DNA of 64,000 nt from Lepidostoma basale (Eukaryota; Arthropoda; Insecta; Trichoptera; Lepidostomatidae): assembly GCA_022606425.2 (NCBI GenBank), contig JAHDVF020001378.1:1-64000 (forward strand), written 5' to 3'. Below, in pieces: positions 33,219 to 44,505 of this stretch (positions are counted from its first letter, which is position 1; each line of letters opens with the position of its first letter). The translations under genes and the position numbers were made by a program. The notes beneath the pieces are model-generated. The model ran no database searches. It was not told the origin of the DNA and was given only the letters and a program-made list of their open reading frames with translations.

Positions 33219-34462
33219 TAAATTATAGGCTAAGGAATCTACATTACTACACGAGAAACCATAAAAAATCTACTCTTTAAGAAATAAATTGTTTACGTTT
33301 TGACTCTGTAACATCTGAAAATTACAATCAAAGACAGAAGATCAATTTTTTTATAAGTTTTAATCGTATATTTTAAATTAAATGGTTCGCAGCAAGTTAA
33401 ACATCTTTACTGGTTCAATGAATGCCGCTTGGACCTTTGTGGTAGTTTACCGTTGCCTGAATATCGCCGAAAAGTATTAATTTGTAGCAACAAACAGCAG
33501 TAATAGTAGGTTAATAAATAAAACACGACAATAAAATAAGACCAATTACATGCTACCACAAGTGCAAATGATAAGAAGAGTTAACAGTACACACTTGTGA
33601 ATCGAAATTGAAGTTAAGTAAAGTAATGTTATAGAGAGTAACATAAAACAAGCATAGAGATACATATTTACAAAAATACATACACATACATATACACACA
33701 TAGGTACACACACATATACACACATATGCATATATATTAAACATACAATTCATTCGTAGCGAAAGGTTGCTCCAACCATTTTTTTTAAATAACATTGGTT
33801 TAGATGGACAACGTCGATGTAACTTAAAGCATGTGTTTTAAGTATCACAAATCCAGTACATTACCGCACTTTGAGCGTAGTTGGTGATATAAATTATCAC
33901 AAAACTTCTCAGATAATTTAAAAGGTCAATCGTAATATAAACTTTCGATAAAAATATCAATGTGTCGAACCTTCGTTAGAAGCTAACCTCGCCCAGGGTT
34001 TCAAAATATCTTGGATTTTATAGTCGTCATGACACCATGAGACACATGACCCGCTGTAATCTGATTAAATTGGGTCCTCCCATCAACGCTAGTTACGTAA
34101 CACAATCCCTCGATTCAAATGGAACGGGTTATGCGAAATCAATTTTATACGAATCAAAATTTGTAAATAATTTGATGCATTTGCGTACTTTGTTTTTAGC
34201 ATCATCAAGCATCATCAAGGTTACAAAAACAAGCTTTCTTCTAAAGTGCTGTAAATACAAAGTTTACAAGTACTATACATTATTTTTAATAATTTGATGC
34301 CACGAATATCGCCATAAATAATAAGATTTATCAATTCAAAAGAATCATTTTTAACAAATGACGTCATACGATTTCATTTGTGGCAATAGAATAAATATAA
34401 TATATCTAAGACCAACATTGTTAATAATGAAAATAAAAATGTTGTGTTAATTTTTTTTTTTT
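33219..34462. other. Unassigned; a CA/TA-rich tract and no gene
   Basis: 33675-33735 is a (CATA/CACA) microsatellite-like tract. 34037-34200 has a GC-richer open stretch on the + strand without recognisable domain; not called as an exon. Confidence 0.4.
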
Positions 34463-34603
34463 CAAATTTATTGTATATTTAGATAATATCCACTAATGTT
34501 TGTGTTCTCGACCGGTTTCGGCAATGGTCAATGGCAGCGAGCTGCCTAAGCCGATCAAGGACACAAACATTAGTGAATTTTAACTAAATATACATTCAAA
34601 AAA
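34463..34603. repeat. PR7 palindromic repeat
   Basis: Arms ccactaatgtttgtgtcctc and complement. Core tggcagcgagctgcctaagc. Confidence 0.8.
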
Positions 34604-34779
34604 ACATTTTCATTATTTACAATTAACTTTACCATGAAATTTTAAATAACAAAATTATCCAATATTGCAGTTGTAATATGTAAAATTACTCTCAAACTGT
34701 GTTTCTATTTTTGAAACCATTCAACAAAAGAATATTAATTTATTATTTTTGTTAACCAATTAAATTTTGTTAACCAGTC

Positions 34780-34960
34780 GCTAGCTGGACGATCCGGACA
34801 TTTGTGTTTATTTAATTGATATTCCACGTATCGTACGTAGGCACTTAAAGTAACCGAACACCAGGAAAAACTTTAAAATATTATTGAAGAATTTATTCAA
34901 ATTTTCACTGGAACAAATGAAAATTTTATTTTTACACCTGTCAAAATTATTTTTATAAAC
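34780..34960 (+). repeat. Fragment of the 45865-47491 TIR element family
   Basis: ggacgatccggacatttgtg then gtttatttaattgatattcc, and further aaatgaaaattttatttt. It matches 45960-46015 and the complement of 47290-47480. Confidence 0.6.
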
Positions 34961-35409
34961 GAAAAAAACTTTCACATCAAAACAGTAAAAACGTATTTTG
35001 TATCACAACTAACTATTATAAAGTGCGGCAACAATCAAATTGACAAAAACATAATAAATTCGTGAGTCAATAGATTTTTCATGCATATGCATAATGCAGT
35101 AAGTGAAATATATATTGTTAAAAGCATTTCAGTAATGAGTAAATAATAAATCGTCGTGTAAAGCGAGGTATCACAGGGTGTACCGAGTGACAACCGGTCG
35201 GACGAAGTGCCACTTCGCCACTTTAGCTCCTTTGGCCTGCCTCGCGTCAATTATGGGTTAAATCTTGACTTTTCTTTGAGCCGAGATGTGTCAATTATTC
35301 CAGCCCTAATGAACGGAGCTAAATCTAGAATACTCACGAATTATTAATGTTTCTTCTTTTAAACGTAGACACTTTTGAAAGAAATTAAAACTTTATTATA
35401 AGTAATAAT
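34961..35409. other. Unassigned sequence
   Basis: A GC-richer block (aggtatcacagggtgtaccg) at 35160-35260 is without open frame. Confidence 0.35.
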
Positions 35410-36002
35410 AATAACTAACTAACAAACCATCACGCCGTCTCCCCGAAGGGGTAGGCAGAAAGAATGGACTGCCACACCTTTCTTGCCTGACATATTTCTC
35501 TCGCTTCCTCAACATTCATACATCGTGTCATGCACGCGCGTCGATTTCTCTGACTCCTCACATGGCCGACATTCAATATTTGATTTATTTGATCGTGCCA
35601 CGTTTTCCTCGGTCTTCCTCTATTACTGGTTCCATTTACATCATTAACATATAATTTTTTTACCATTCTTTCTTCATTCATTCTTTCCATATGTCAAACC
35701 ATCTTAATGATCCTTTCATTATTTTGTTCATGACACCATCATTCGCACCGCATTCACTTCTTATATTTTCATTCGACACTCTATCATACACAGAATATCC
35801 ACACATTCGTCTAAGAGATCTCATTTCTACTGCATTTATTCTACTTTCATCCTTCCTTTGCCAGTTCCATGCTTCGCTTCGACAACTTTAAGTGCACCAT
35901 TCACTTTGTTGCCTGCCCCAACCCTTCTTTCAATATCCCTCTCCACTCTCCCATCTCTTGTAAACATACTACCTAAATACACAAACTCAACTACTTGCTC
36001 CA
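35410..36002 (-). mobile_element. LINE-A fragment, near-consensus 3' end
   Basis: The tail complement is aactaactaacaaaccatca. The minus-strand frame reads MERMNEERMVKKLYVNDVNG and ends YPFGETA. 35886-36002 continues with the complement of KVVNGALKVVEFVYLGSMFT-like sequence after an internal deletion. Confidence 0.9.
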
Positions 36003-36039
36003 ATAATAATTAATTTATTAAAACTATATTTTTTTTAAT

Positions 36040-36225
36040 AACAACTTCCACTGTTTTACTTTATTTCGAAAGCGATCAGTTTTGCCAGGCTAGTCAGTAT
36101 TGACAAACCAATCGCTGTCAAAATTAAGACAAAAAGTGAAAGTACATAGTTATTAAAGAAAAGATCCTTTAATTTCATTATTAATTAAAATACTCCTCTT
36201 ACAAGAGATTTCAATGAAAACGTTA
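36040..36225. repeat. PR2 palindromic repeat
   Basis: acttccactgttttacttta arms; a deleted core leaves cgatcagttttgccaggcta. Confidence 0.7.
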
Positions 36226-36237
36226 TGTAATCATCAA

Positions 36238-36756
36238 ATAGTGTTCTTCTACCAACCCTCAAGTATGGAAGCGAAGCACGAAACTGGCAAAAGAAAGATG
36301 AAAGTAGAATAGATGCAGTAGAAATGAGATCTCTTCAACACGAATGTGTGGATACTCTGAGTATGATAGTGTCGAATGAAAGTATAAGAAGTGAATGCGG
36401 TGCGAATAATGGTGTTATGAACAAAATAATGAAAGGATCATTAAGATGGTTTGGATACATGGAAAGAATGAATAAAGAAAGACTGGTTAAATAAAGTGTA
36501 TGTTAAGGATGTAAATGGAACCAGAAATAGAGGAAGACTAAGGAAAACGTGGCACGATCAAATAAATCAAATATTGAATGTCGACCACGTGAGGAATAAT
36601 CAGAGAAATCGACGCGCGTTCATGACACGATGTATGAATGTTGTGGAAGCGAGAGAAATATGTCAGGAAAGAAAATTGTAGCAGTCCATTCTTTCTACCT
36701 ACCCCTTCGGGGGGACGGCGTGATGGTAAATAGGTTAGTTTGTTTTTAATCATCAA
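36238..36756 (+). mobile_element. LINE-A fragment
   Basis: tgttcttctaccaaccctca starts the VLLPTLMYGSEA region. Stops and frameshifts are scattered. It ends gggacggcgtgatggtaaat. Confidence 0.85.
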
Positions 36757-36784
36757 ACCTTAATATTCTTAATAAGTATAAATT

Positions 36785-37192
36785 AATAAAAAAATAACCT
36801 GAATGAAAAATTCTGTCTTCTAGGAGTTTTATTATTTTTAAATGGAATGATATGTTTCGCCCTTCTAAAGCATTGTCAAATGATTATGATAACATTTAAC
36901 ATTCGATAATGCCTTAGAAGGACGAAACATTTCATTCCATCTAAAATATAATACATCTCCTAGAAGAAAAACATTTTCGTTCATATTAAATTTGGCGATG
37001 AGGTTCGCAACCCATCACACCGCGTCTCTCGCGTTGGCGAAAAGAGAAGAATGGAGTGCAGCATCGATAAAAGTGTTGCAGTCCATTCTTTATGTCTACC
37101 CTTTCGGGGAAACGGCGTGATGGTTAGTTAGTTAGTTAGTTAATTATTTAATATGGAGTTTTACATCATTGTTCAAGAAACATTAATAATTC
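36785..37192 (+). repeat. PR1 repeat split by a composite LINE-A unit
   Basis: PR1 left arm and core 36785-36990. The core at 36904-36928 is GATAA-T-GCC...GAC-GAAAC. The constant end is at 37142-37192. The insert between them is the composite unit 36992-37140. Confidence 0.75.
36992..37140 (+). mobile_element. Composite LINE-A-tailed unit, copy 1
   Basis: Begins ttggcgatgaggttcgcaac, continues catcacaccgcgtctctcgc and joins the LINE-A tail (gcagtccattctttatgtct), ending in (AGTT)n. Confidence 0.7.
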
Positions 37193-37299
37193 AAATATCG
37201 AACGCGATTTTTTAAACTTGTTTATCATGGGTCTTCTTTGTATAATATAAAAATGTAAATATTAGCTACAAATTTTTTTTCGCCTTGCGAGAGCATTTT

Positions 37300-37525
37300 C
37301 AAAGGGTTTGAAATTCTATCACCTCCCTCAAGAGCCAGGAAACGAAAAAGTGCCACGATTTCCAGAGCCACTAAAGCAATAATACATAACTTCAGTTTTC
37401 TGGCGACTTATTCGCAAACTATCTCCTGACAGAACGATTCTTCACTCAATAATTTCTTGAAGATCATCCTGTTCTTCGCTAATCAGAAGGATGTCATCCA
37501 CATAGAAGAGATTCGTAGATTTGAG
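37300..37525 (-). pseudogene. Reverse transcriptase fragment with YVDD motif
   Basis: The minus strand reads NLFYVDDILLISEEQDDLQE, the catalytic (Y/F)xDD region of a reverse transcriptase. It is followed by an ISRQKTEVMY-like segment. The frame is interrupted. It belongs to a non-LTR family other than LINE-A, which has YADD. Confidence 0.7.
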
Positions 37526-37534
37526 CAATGAAAA

Positions 37535-37615
37535 ATACCCCAAAGTATGACAGCGAGCTGCTGAAACCATTCAAAACTTATGAAACAAGTGAATTTAATC
37601 TAAATAAACTAATTT
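37535..37615. repeat. PR7-like half element
   Basis: gacagcgagctgctgaaacc followed by diverged arm and a LINE-A tail. Confidence 0.5.
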
Positions 37616-37690
37616 ACCATCACGCCGTCTCCCCAAAGGGATCGGCAGAAATTCTTTCAAAAAGACACTTCTCTCGATTTCTCAACATTC
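37616..37690 (-). mobile_element. LINE-A tail fragment
   Basis: accatcacgccgtctcccca start; only the last ~75 bases remain. Confidence 0.7.
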
Positions 37691-37769
37691 ATACATCTTG
37701 CATTTTTTTAAGTCAAACTAAATATATATGAAGTAAATATAATTGTATGTAGTAAACACATTTTTATTA

Positions 37770-37880
37770 GTTTTTATTAAAACGCACAGACAAAAATACA
37801 CTGTTTTTTTTTAACCCTGACGAAGCTCTGATGGGAGCGAAACTGGTTGGTTTTAACAAACAAACAAAAAAGTGTTTTAA
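37770..37880 (+). repeat. PR6 half element with hammerhead-like core
   Basis: CTGACGA (37817-37823), A, stem GCTC/GAGC (37825-37828, 37835-37838), GAAAC (37839-37843), followed by tggttggttttaac. Confidence 0.75.
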
Positions 37881-37884
37881 AAAC

Positions 37885-37995
37885 TGAACTAACTAACTAA
37901 CCATCACGCCGTCTCTCCAAAGGGGTAGGCAGAACGAATGGACTGCCACACTTTAACCGATGTGGCACATTATCCTTCTCTTTTTGCCCCCGTTC
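37885..37995 (-). mobile_element. Composite LINE-A-tailed unit, copy 2
   Basis: Tail complement actaactaactaaccatcac, then ttaaccgatgtggcacatta and ctctttttgcccccg. Same junction as copies 1 and 3. Confidence 0.7.
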
Positions 37996-38021
37996 ATCTT
38001 TCTTTTCGTTTTTTGGTTTAA

Positions 38022-38240
38022 AAACTTAACTAACTAACTAACCATCACGCCGTCTCCCCGAAGGGGTAGGCAGAAAGAATGGACTGCCACAATTTTCTTT
38101 CCTAACATATTTCTCGTCATGCACGCGCGTCGATTTCTCTGACTTCTCACATGGCCGACATTCAATATTTGATTTATTTGATCGTGCCACGTTTTCCTCG
38201 GTCTTCCTCTATTTCTGGTTTTATTTCCTCTATTTTTTTA
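38022..38240 (-). mobile_element. LINE-A tail fragment
   Basis: Near-consensus end (cgccgtctccccgaaggggt) with a short internal deletion near 38112. Confidence 0.8.
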
Positions 38241-38884
38241 AAAACTTATGTGTAATAATGCCACACCATAAATTAAGTGCTTCATACGAATGTTTAAATA
38301 TATAGTATACTGTATTATTGTTTTAGTTTTAAATTTTCTGGCTTATATTTCTAGCAAAAATTGTAAATGTTTGGAGATATTGTTGTAATTTATTAGTGGC
38401 CAAATTTATTGCTGTGCAAAACAATGAAAACCTTTATTTGCCAAATAAAATAACGTTACTTATAGAGAAACTGCGAAATCGCACTTCGTCCACCCAGTTC
38501 TTGCGAACAAGTACAGCGAAGTATAATTTTATTTAGTGAGATAAGAAATAAATCCCCTTTCAATACACTCTTTGGCAAAAACAAAACCATTTACCGTGAA
38601 AAAACGCCTGAAAAATGTATTCGCAAAAGACATTTATGTGGGTACATGCCTTCGACATAAGAAAAGGTTTGCTCTTGATTCTTGGAACTGAAATTACACG
38701 TAACGTGGAACACGTAGGATGTATACGAAAGGCGTATTAATATTTGTTTTGGTTACTCTCCGACCGTAAATACCTTTCTGCTTTTGAAGCACTTTACCCC
38801 GCTAGGATTAAGATTTGACTTATTTTATTCATAAAGTTATATAGACATATTGTATTTTTCTTTGGAAATTGAAAAATAACGTTG
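38241..38884. other. Unassigned sequence
   Basis: No gene and no recognised repeat. Confidence 0.4.
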
Positions 38885-38965
38885 TATGTTATATAATCCA
38901 CAAAATATTATGAATCACGACATGTTTCGAGGGATACCTCCATCTTCAGGTGTAAAAAAAATTCT
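38885..38965 (-). repeat. PR5 half element
   Basis: cacgacatgtttcgagggat then acctccatcttcaggtg, the complement of the PR5 core. Confidence 0.7.
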
Positions 38966-38969
38966 TCTT

Positions 38970-39425
38970 CTTTCGGTGCCGTGTCAGGTCCCGATCACTG
39001 CAGCAAAGGCATCTTTATCCTGCGCCACTTGGAACAGGTTCGAAACTCTTGGCACTCCTGTCCGCTATTTGATGTTCCGCACCCAAGACAGCTGCCTTCT
39101 ACCCCCGACGTCCCTCCACTTTACCCATTAATATCAGTCAAAGGAGGTGGTATTTTTCTCTTTCTAGCATGTGACCCAAATATGAGACCTTTCTAATTTT
39201 CACACTCGACAACAGCTCTCTATTGGCTCTGGCTCTCTGTAGTACGTCTGCATTACTGACCCTATCGGTCCACGGTATACGGAGCATTCTGAGGTATATC
39301 CATATCTCGAACGCTTCCAACCGATTCATTACATTAACTTTCAGAGTCCAGGTTTTGCAGCCATATAGTAGAACAGACCATACATAATATTCAATCATTA
39401 TGTGTCGGAGTTTCAAGTTAAGATT
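38970..39425 (-). mobile_element. LINE-N fragment
   Basis: The minus strand has an open frame of 92 residues: YYVWSVLLYGCKTWTLKVNV, then IWIYLRMLRIPWTDRVSNAD and VSYLGHMLEREKYHLL. This is an RTE-type reverse transcriptase C-terminal region. A (GAA) run at the 3' side touches the PR5 half. Confidence 0.75.
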
Positions 39426-39780
39426 ATTGTCGTATAATTTGTATAGTTAATTATATAATTACACTTGACATTGTGAGATAATTTAAAGTATTATAAGTAC
39501 GAGTGGTACGGGTCGTTTTTCCGGGTCTTCTCAGTACCTCACTTTATTGGATATGTTCCAAACAATGAATTCTCATCGTACCATAGCACCACATTTCGAG
39601 AGCACTAAGACGCTTGTACTCACTCCGGCCAATGGTTCATGTATCGCAGCCACACAACAGCACACTCCAGATAAAAGTCTTAATAAGATTTTTTCTTAGG
39701 AAATAGGAAACATTATTTTGTAATATTTTCGTATAAAGCACTAAGTTTATGATGTGGAATAATTAAAAATATTACAAAAC
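39426..39780. other. Unassigned; GC-richer LINE-like block at 39500-39700
   Basis: gtaccatagcaccacatttc and gtatcgcagccacacaacag (on the + strand) look like the complement of a reverse transcriptase YGCETW region. No frame is open. Confidence 0.4.
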
Positions 39781-39784
39781 ACAC

Positions 39785-39985
39785 TTTAAGTATTTATTGT
39801 TTCTTTAACAATGACTTTAAACTCTATATTTAATAATTAATACGAATGAAAACGTCAGTTTTCTAGAAATAATATTATTATTTATGGGTATGACATTTGA
39901 TGATGCTTTAGAAGGGTCTAAAATGTCATTACCATAAAATATAATAAAACTTCTATAAAACTGGCGTTTTCATTCGTATGAACAC
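39785..39985 (-). repeat. PR1 palindromic repeat
   Basis: The constant end is at the left (tatttattgtttctttaaca). The right arm is truncated at ttcattcgtatgaacac. Core TGATGA-T-GC... at 39897-39921. Confidence 0.8.
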
Positions 39986-40019
39986 TTTTAGTTGTTTGTA
40001 TAGTATTTGTTTTATTTTT

Positions 40020-40050
40020 CTAACCTAACCTTACCTAACCTAACCAAACC
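40020..40050. repeat. Interstitial telomere-like tract
   Basis: taacctaaccttacctaacc continues as taacc; a degenerate (CCTAA)n, the complement of the insect telomere repeat TTAGG. Confidence 0.6.
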
Positions 40051-40184
40051 CCAAGGATTTAAATCAATGGTATTAGAATTTATTGTACAATCTTTAATAT
40101 GTGCAGAAAAAGCTTATTATTATGAAGAAGGAATCGGGTCGTGTCCTGGCTCGAATCCAAGTCCCCTGGATCAGGGGCCAATTT

Positions 40185-40265
40185 TATTAAATCCCTCTTT
40201 CGTCGGAGCTTTTGTAACATTGACGAAGCTCCGGCGTAAGCGATACCGGTTGGTTTTAACAAAAA
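40185..40265 (+). repeat. PR6 half element
   Basis: attgacgaagctccggcgta then agcgataccggttgg, a decayed core. Confidence 0.6.
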
Positions 40266-40297
40266 AAGTGGATTAAAAACGAGTAATATTGTAATTG

Positions 40298-41060
40298 TTT
40301 TTTCTTTTTTATATACTTTGTATATACAACACTAACATAAAAAAATATATATATCAGACATGTATCGGGCAACCGGTCTTTCCTCAGTGATATTATAAAG
40401 ATTTATATAGGACCATATATAAATTAAAATGTACACAGCGATCTATGGAGAGACAAATGTTAGGCATAAGTCTGAGAGATAGAATCAGAAATGAAGAAAT
40501 CAGACGCCGGACAAAGGTTGTCGACGTGGTGGATCGTATTGCCAGGCTAAAGTGGCAATGGGCGGGTCATGTTGCCAGACAGGGAACAGACAGATGGGCA
40601 CCCAGAGTCCTAGGATGGAGACCATGGGACATGAAAAGAGGAATAGGCCGGCCTCAGAAACGTTGGGCCAATGATATTGTCCCTGTCGCGGGTAGCAGGT
40701 GGATAAGAGAAGCCCAAAGAAGAGAAAAATGGAAGAAATTAGAAGAGGCCTACATCCAGCAGTGGAGAGACGGCTGAAGAAGAGAAGAGAAGAGATTATA
40801 AAGATACATATTTAAAATATTATAAAATTGTTTACAAATATGATCAGTTATGATAGATTTATACAATAACATCATTTGTAAACAATTTTAAATATGTATC
40901 TTTATAATATCACTGAGGAAGGACCGGTTGTCCGAAACATGTCTAATATTTCATTTTATTTTATTTAAAATTTAGTGTTGTATATACAAAGTATGTAAAA
41001 CAGAAAAAGACAAATCAAACATCTACAGCACAAAATATGGCGAACATTGAAGAGTAATAG
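40298..41060 (+). repeat. PR4 repeat with a LINE-M copy nested in it
   Basis: Arms tttgtatatacaacactaac and complement. The core at 40913-40938 reads CTGAGGA-A-GGAC-CGGTT-GTCC-GAAAC. The right end cagcacaaaatatggcgaac matches 9671-9694. Confidence 0.85.
40403..40794 (+). mobile_element. LINE-M insertion with 11-bp target duplication
   Basis: Flanks attataaagat at 40392-40402 and 40795-40805. The open frame from 40445 has 110 residues: SLRDRIRNEEIRRRTKVVDV, then RLKWQWAGHVARQGTDRWAP and GRPQKRWANDIVPVAGSRWI, ending TGA. This is the C-terminal tail of a reverse transcriptase polyprotein. The 3' tail is (GAAGA)n. The frame is intact, which suggests a fairly recent insertion. Confidence 0.85.
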
Positions 41061-41204
41061 TGTGTTAATTTTTTTATTATAGAAAAATTACTCCAGTCCA
41101 AAAAATAGTTCACGAGTTTAATTAGTAATTACCTACTTATAATACTTTAAAGTATTTCACAATGTCAAGTGTAATTATAGAATTAACTGTACATATTTTT
41201 TTTC

Positions 41205-42250
41205 ATATTTTTAGCACTGCTAGTGTCAGAGTAAATGGAGATCTTACAGCCTGGTTTGATATCAATAAAGGTGTCAAACAAGGTTGCGTAATGTCCCCGT
41301 GGTTATTTAATCTGTATATGGACAATTGTATGAGAGAGCTGAAAGGGTTGGATGTAGGTGCCAAAATGAGCGGAGTGTCAGTAAGCTGTCTCTTGTATGC
41401 GGATGACGCTGTCCTACTTGCTGACAACGAGCATGAACTACAAGTCCTGGTGAATTGTATGTATGAGGTTTTCATGCGAAATGATCTGATGATGAATGTT
41501 AATAAGTCCAAGGTAATGATTTTTGAAAAGGAAGAAACCACGACAGTCTGCAACATTAGCGTGAATGGTGAAAACTTTGAGCAAGTAGTTGAGTTTGTGT
41601 ATGTAGGTAGTATGTTTACAAGAGATGGGAGAGTGGAGAGGGATATTGAAAGAAAGGTTGGGGCAGGCAACAAAGTGAATGGTGCACTTAAAGTTGTCAT
41701 CGCAAACAAAAACCTATCCAAAAAAGCTAGAATGGCAGTGCACAATGGTGTTCTTCTACCGACCCTTATGTATGGAAGCGAAGCATGGAACTGGCAAAGG
41801 AAGGATGAAAGTAGAATAAATGCAGTAGAAATGAGATCTCTTAGACGAATGTGTGGATACTCTGTGTATGATGAGTGTCGAATGAAAATATAAGAAGTGA
41901 ATGCGGTGCGAATGATGGTGTCATGAACAAAATAATGAAAGGATCATTAAGATGGTTTGGACATATGGAAAGAATGAATGAAGAAAGAATGGTAAAAAAA
42001 TTATATGTTAATGATGTAAATGGTACCAGAAATAGAGGAAGACCAAGGAAAACGTGGCACGATCAAATAAATCAAATATTGAATGTCGGCCATTTGAGGA
42101 GTCAGAGAAATCGACGCGCGTGCATGACACGATGTACGAATGTTGAGGAAGCGAGAGAAATATGTCAGGAAAGAAAGGTGTGGCAGTCCATTCTTCCTGC
42201 CTACCCCTTCGGGGAGACGTAGTGATAGTTAGTTAGTTAGTTAGTTATTT
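41205..42250 (+). mobile_element. Longest LINE-A copy, part of reverse transcriptase preserved
   Basis: The frame to 41893 reads WFDINKGVKQGCVMSPWLFN, then SCLLYADDAVLLADNEHELQ (catalytic YADD), VNKSKVMIF and LMYGSEAWNWQRKDESRINA. After one frameshift near 41870 it continues SECGANDGVMNKIMKGSLRW and RNRGRPRKTWHDQINQILNV to YPFGET-stop at 42222. Fingers and endonuclease domains are missing, so the copy is 5'-truncated. It ends with (AGTT)n. The upstream 41162-41204 frame is flanking DNA. Confidence 0.9.
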
Positions 42251-42375
42251 TATTTCATATTGATGTAAACTCCTTATCAAAGCTTTATTTTATTTTATGA
42301 GATTGACAGTATGTATTTTTTATTGACGGTTATTAACGCAGTATAAAGTTATTTAAAATAACTAACTAACTAGCT

Positions 42376-42822
42376 ATATATTGAAAGAAGGGTTGGGGCA
42401 GGCAACAAAGTGAATGGTGCACTTTAAGTTGTCATCGCAAACAAAAACCTATCCAAAAAAACTAGAATGGCAGTGCACAATGGTGTTCTTCTACCGACCC
42501 TTATGTATGGAAACGAAGCATGGAACTGGCAAAAGAAGGATGAAAGAAGAATAAATGCAGTATCAATGAGATCTCTTAGACGAATATGTGGATACTCTGT
42601 ATAATAGAGTGTCGAATGAAAATATAAGTAATGAATGCGGTGGGAATGATGGTGTTATGAACAAAGTAATGAAAGGATCGTTAAGATGGTTTGGACTACA
42701 CGCGCGTGCATGACACGATGTATGAATGTTGAGGAATCGAGAGAAATATGTCAGGAAATAAAAGTGTGGCAGTCCATTATTTCTGCCTGCCCCTTCGGGG
42801 ATACGGCGTGATAGTTAGTTAA
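42376..42822 (+). mobile_element. Second LINE-A copy in tandem
   Basis: Starts at atattgaaagaagggttggg (RDIERRVGAGNKV region). It has frameshifts and a deletion at 42690. It ends cggggatacggcgtgatagt. Confidence 0.85.
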
Positions 42823-43485
42823 AATAACTTATATTACAAAAACGTTTTTTTCCAATCCTTCGGAGGAATATGTATTATTATTATCGTTTTATCTTTATGG
42901 GCAAAAGATTTTTTGATTATTCTTGCTTTGAGGATATAAATTTTCCATAATTTAAATATTCACCAAATATGTCCATTGAACTGATAAGCCCAAGATTCCG
43001 AAGTCAAATTTCTTTTGTGGAATATCTTTTAGCTGAAATCAAGTAATGCCACTTAATATAAGAAACTTTCAATAAGAGAGAAAATTTGTTTTTTTAGATG
43101 GCTACCCATTGTTCAGGCAGAAAAAGGCAAAATCTTTGAATTCCTTAGAAAATTCGAAACAATAGTTTCCCTGGAACATATTTCTTTCTGCGAGACATAC
43201 GTCTTATATCAGTTCAATAAAATGACGAAAATTTACGACACGAATGGGATGGTGGGAAAATAAGTTTCTTTCATGCCATTAGATGAAAGTTATAAATTTT
43301 CTTACGAATTTTCGTATTTCACGAAATATCAAAATCATATTTAAGTTATTTTATAAACTAGCAAAGCTTAAAGAAGCCATGGCGAATTGACGTTAAATCA
43401 ACGTAACGAAAATACGGTAAATTATTTACACATCAAAATAAATCTTCGAAAAAATAGACGTTTTTATTCGTATTCATTACCCAAA
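42823..43485. other. Unassigned sequence
   Basis: AT-rich without gene or recognised repeat. Confidence 0.4.
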
Positions 43486-43735
43486 AACATATTGAATGTA
43501 GGCCACGTGAGGAGTCGCAGAAATCGACGTGCGTGCATGACACAATGTATGAATGTTGAGGAATCGAGAGAAGTCGGCGGCCATGTCCAAAGTAGGAACA
43601 ACAGATGAGCGTGCATGTCACGGTGTGTGAATGTAGAACAGGCGCGTGAGTTATGTCAGGATAGAACAGTGTGGCCACCTCTCTGCCTACCCCTCCAGAG
43701 AAACGCCGTAATGGTTAGTTAGTTAGTAAGTATAT
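43486..43735 (+). mobile_element. Two LINE-A tail fragments fused (subfamilies A then B)
   Basis: 43490-43575 is subfamily A (ggccacgtgaggagtcgcag). 43580-43735 is subfamily B (ggccatgtccaaagtaggaa) with the tail gttagttagttagtaag. The switch falls at gagagaagtcggcggcc. Confidence 0.75.
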
Positions 43736-44019
43736 TAGTTAGTAAGAAGCAAGTTTCATGTTATTTCATGATCTTGTGCAGTATTTTAGAAAGGTTTTGT
43801 TATTTAAATTCTTTATTAAATTTAATATGCTCAGTGGATTGATTATCATAAGGTGTGAGTGATAAAAATCAAATGCGAAGATGACAAATTTTTCAATGTA
43901 CATTTGCTGATTTAAATCTATAATTTAACTCTTAATCAAGGGAGAAATATATTTTAACTTTTATAAAAGCATCCAAATGAAAATCCAAATTAATATAATA
44001 TATTTGAAGAACAGCAACA

Positions 44020-44505
44020 AACCAATACGCCGTTTCCCTGAAAGAGTAGGCAGAGAGAATGGACTGCTATACTACTGGATCCTGACACACAATCTCTAGA
44101 TTCCTCCATGTCCATTTAGCAAGTCATACACCAACGTCGATTCTTCTGACTTCTAGCATGGCCGATATTTAAAATTGCATTAATCTGGTCATGTCAAGTT
44201 TTCCTCGTTCTCCTACGACTCCGTAATCCATTAATACCGTTAACGTATAATCATTTTAATCATTATTCCTTCTTCCATGTGTTGCATATGTCCTCAACCA
44301 CACCTGTGACCAGTGACCTTTCATCATTTGTTTATAATACTTTCTTCCGCTCTACATTCCTACCTTAAATCAGCATTTTAAATTCTGTCGTACATCATTT
44401 TAACACACATACATTCTAGGGACCTCTTTTCTTCAAATTTTTTCTTCTCTCATCCTTCTTTACTTCCATACATCAGGAATGGTACTGAAACTCCATTGTG
44501 AACAA
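44020..44505 (-). mobile_element. LINE-A subfamily B fragment, diverged
   Basis: Complement blocks aaccaatacgccgtttccct and tccatgtgttgcatatgtcc. No open frame. Confidence 0.7.

Noticed and set aside
33546..33795. Cys/Val-rich frames on the minus strand
   Set aside because: Generated by the (CATA/CACA)n tract, not by a gene.
34037..34297. 86-residue frame on the + strand
   Set aside because: No splice signals in suitable places and no recognisable motif. The second half is AT-rich.
41203..41745. 180-residue open frame on the minus strand
   Set aside because: It is the antisense of the LINE-A reverse transcriptase frame. The + strand shows the YADD motif and matching family.
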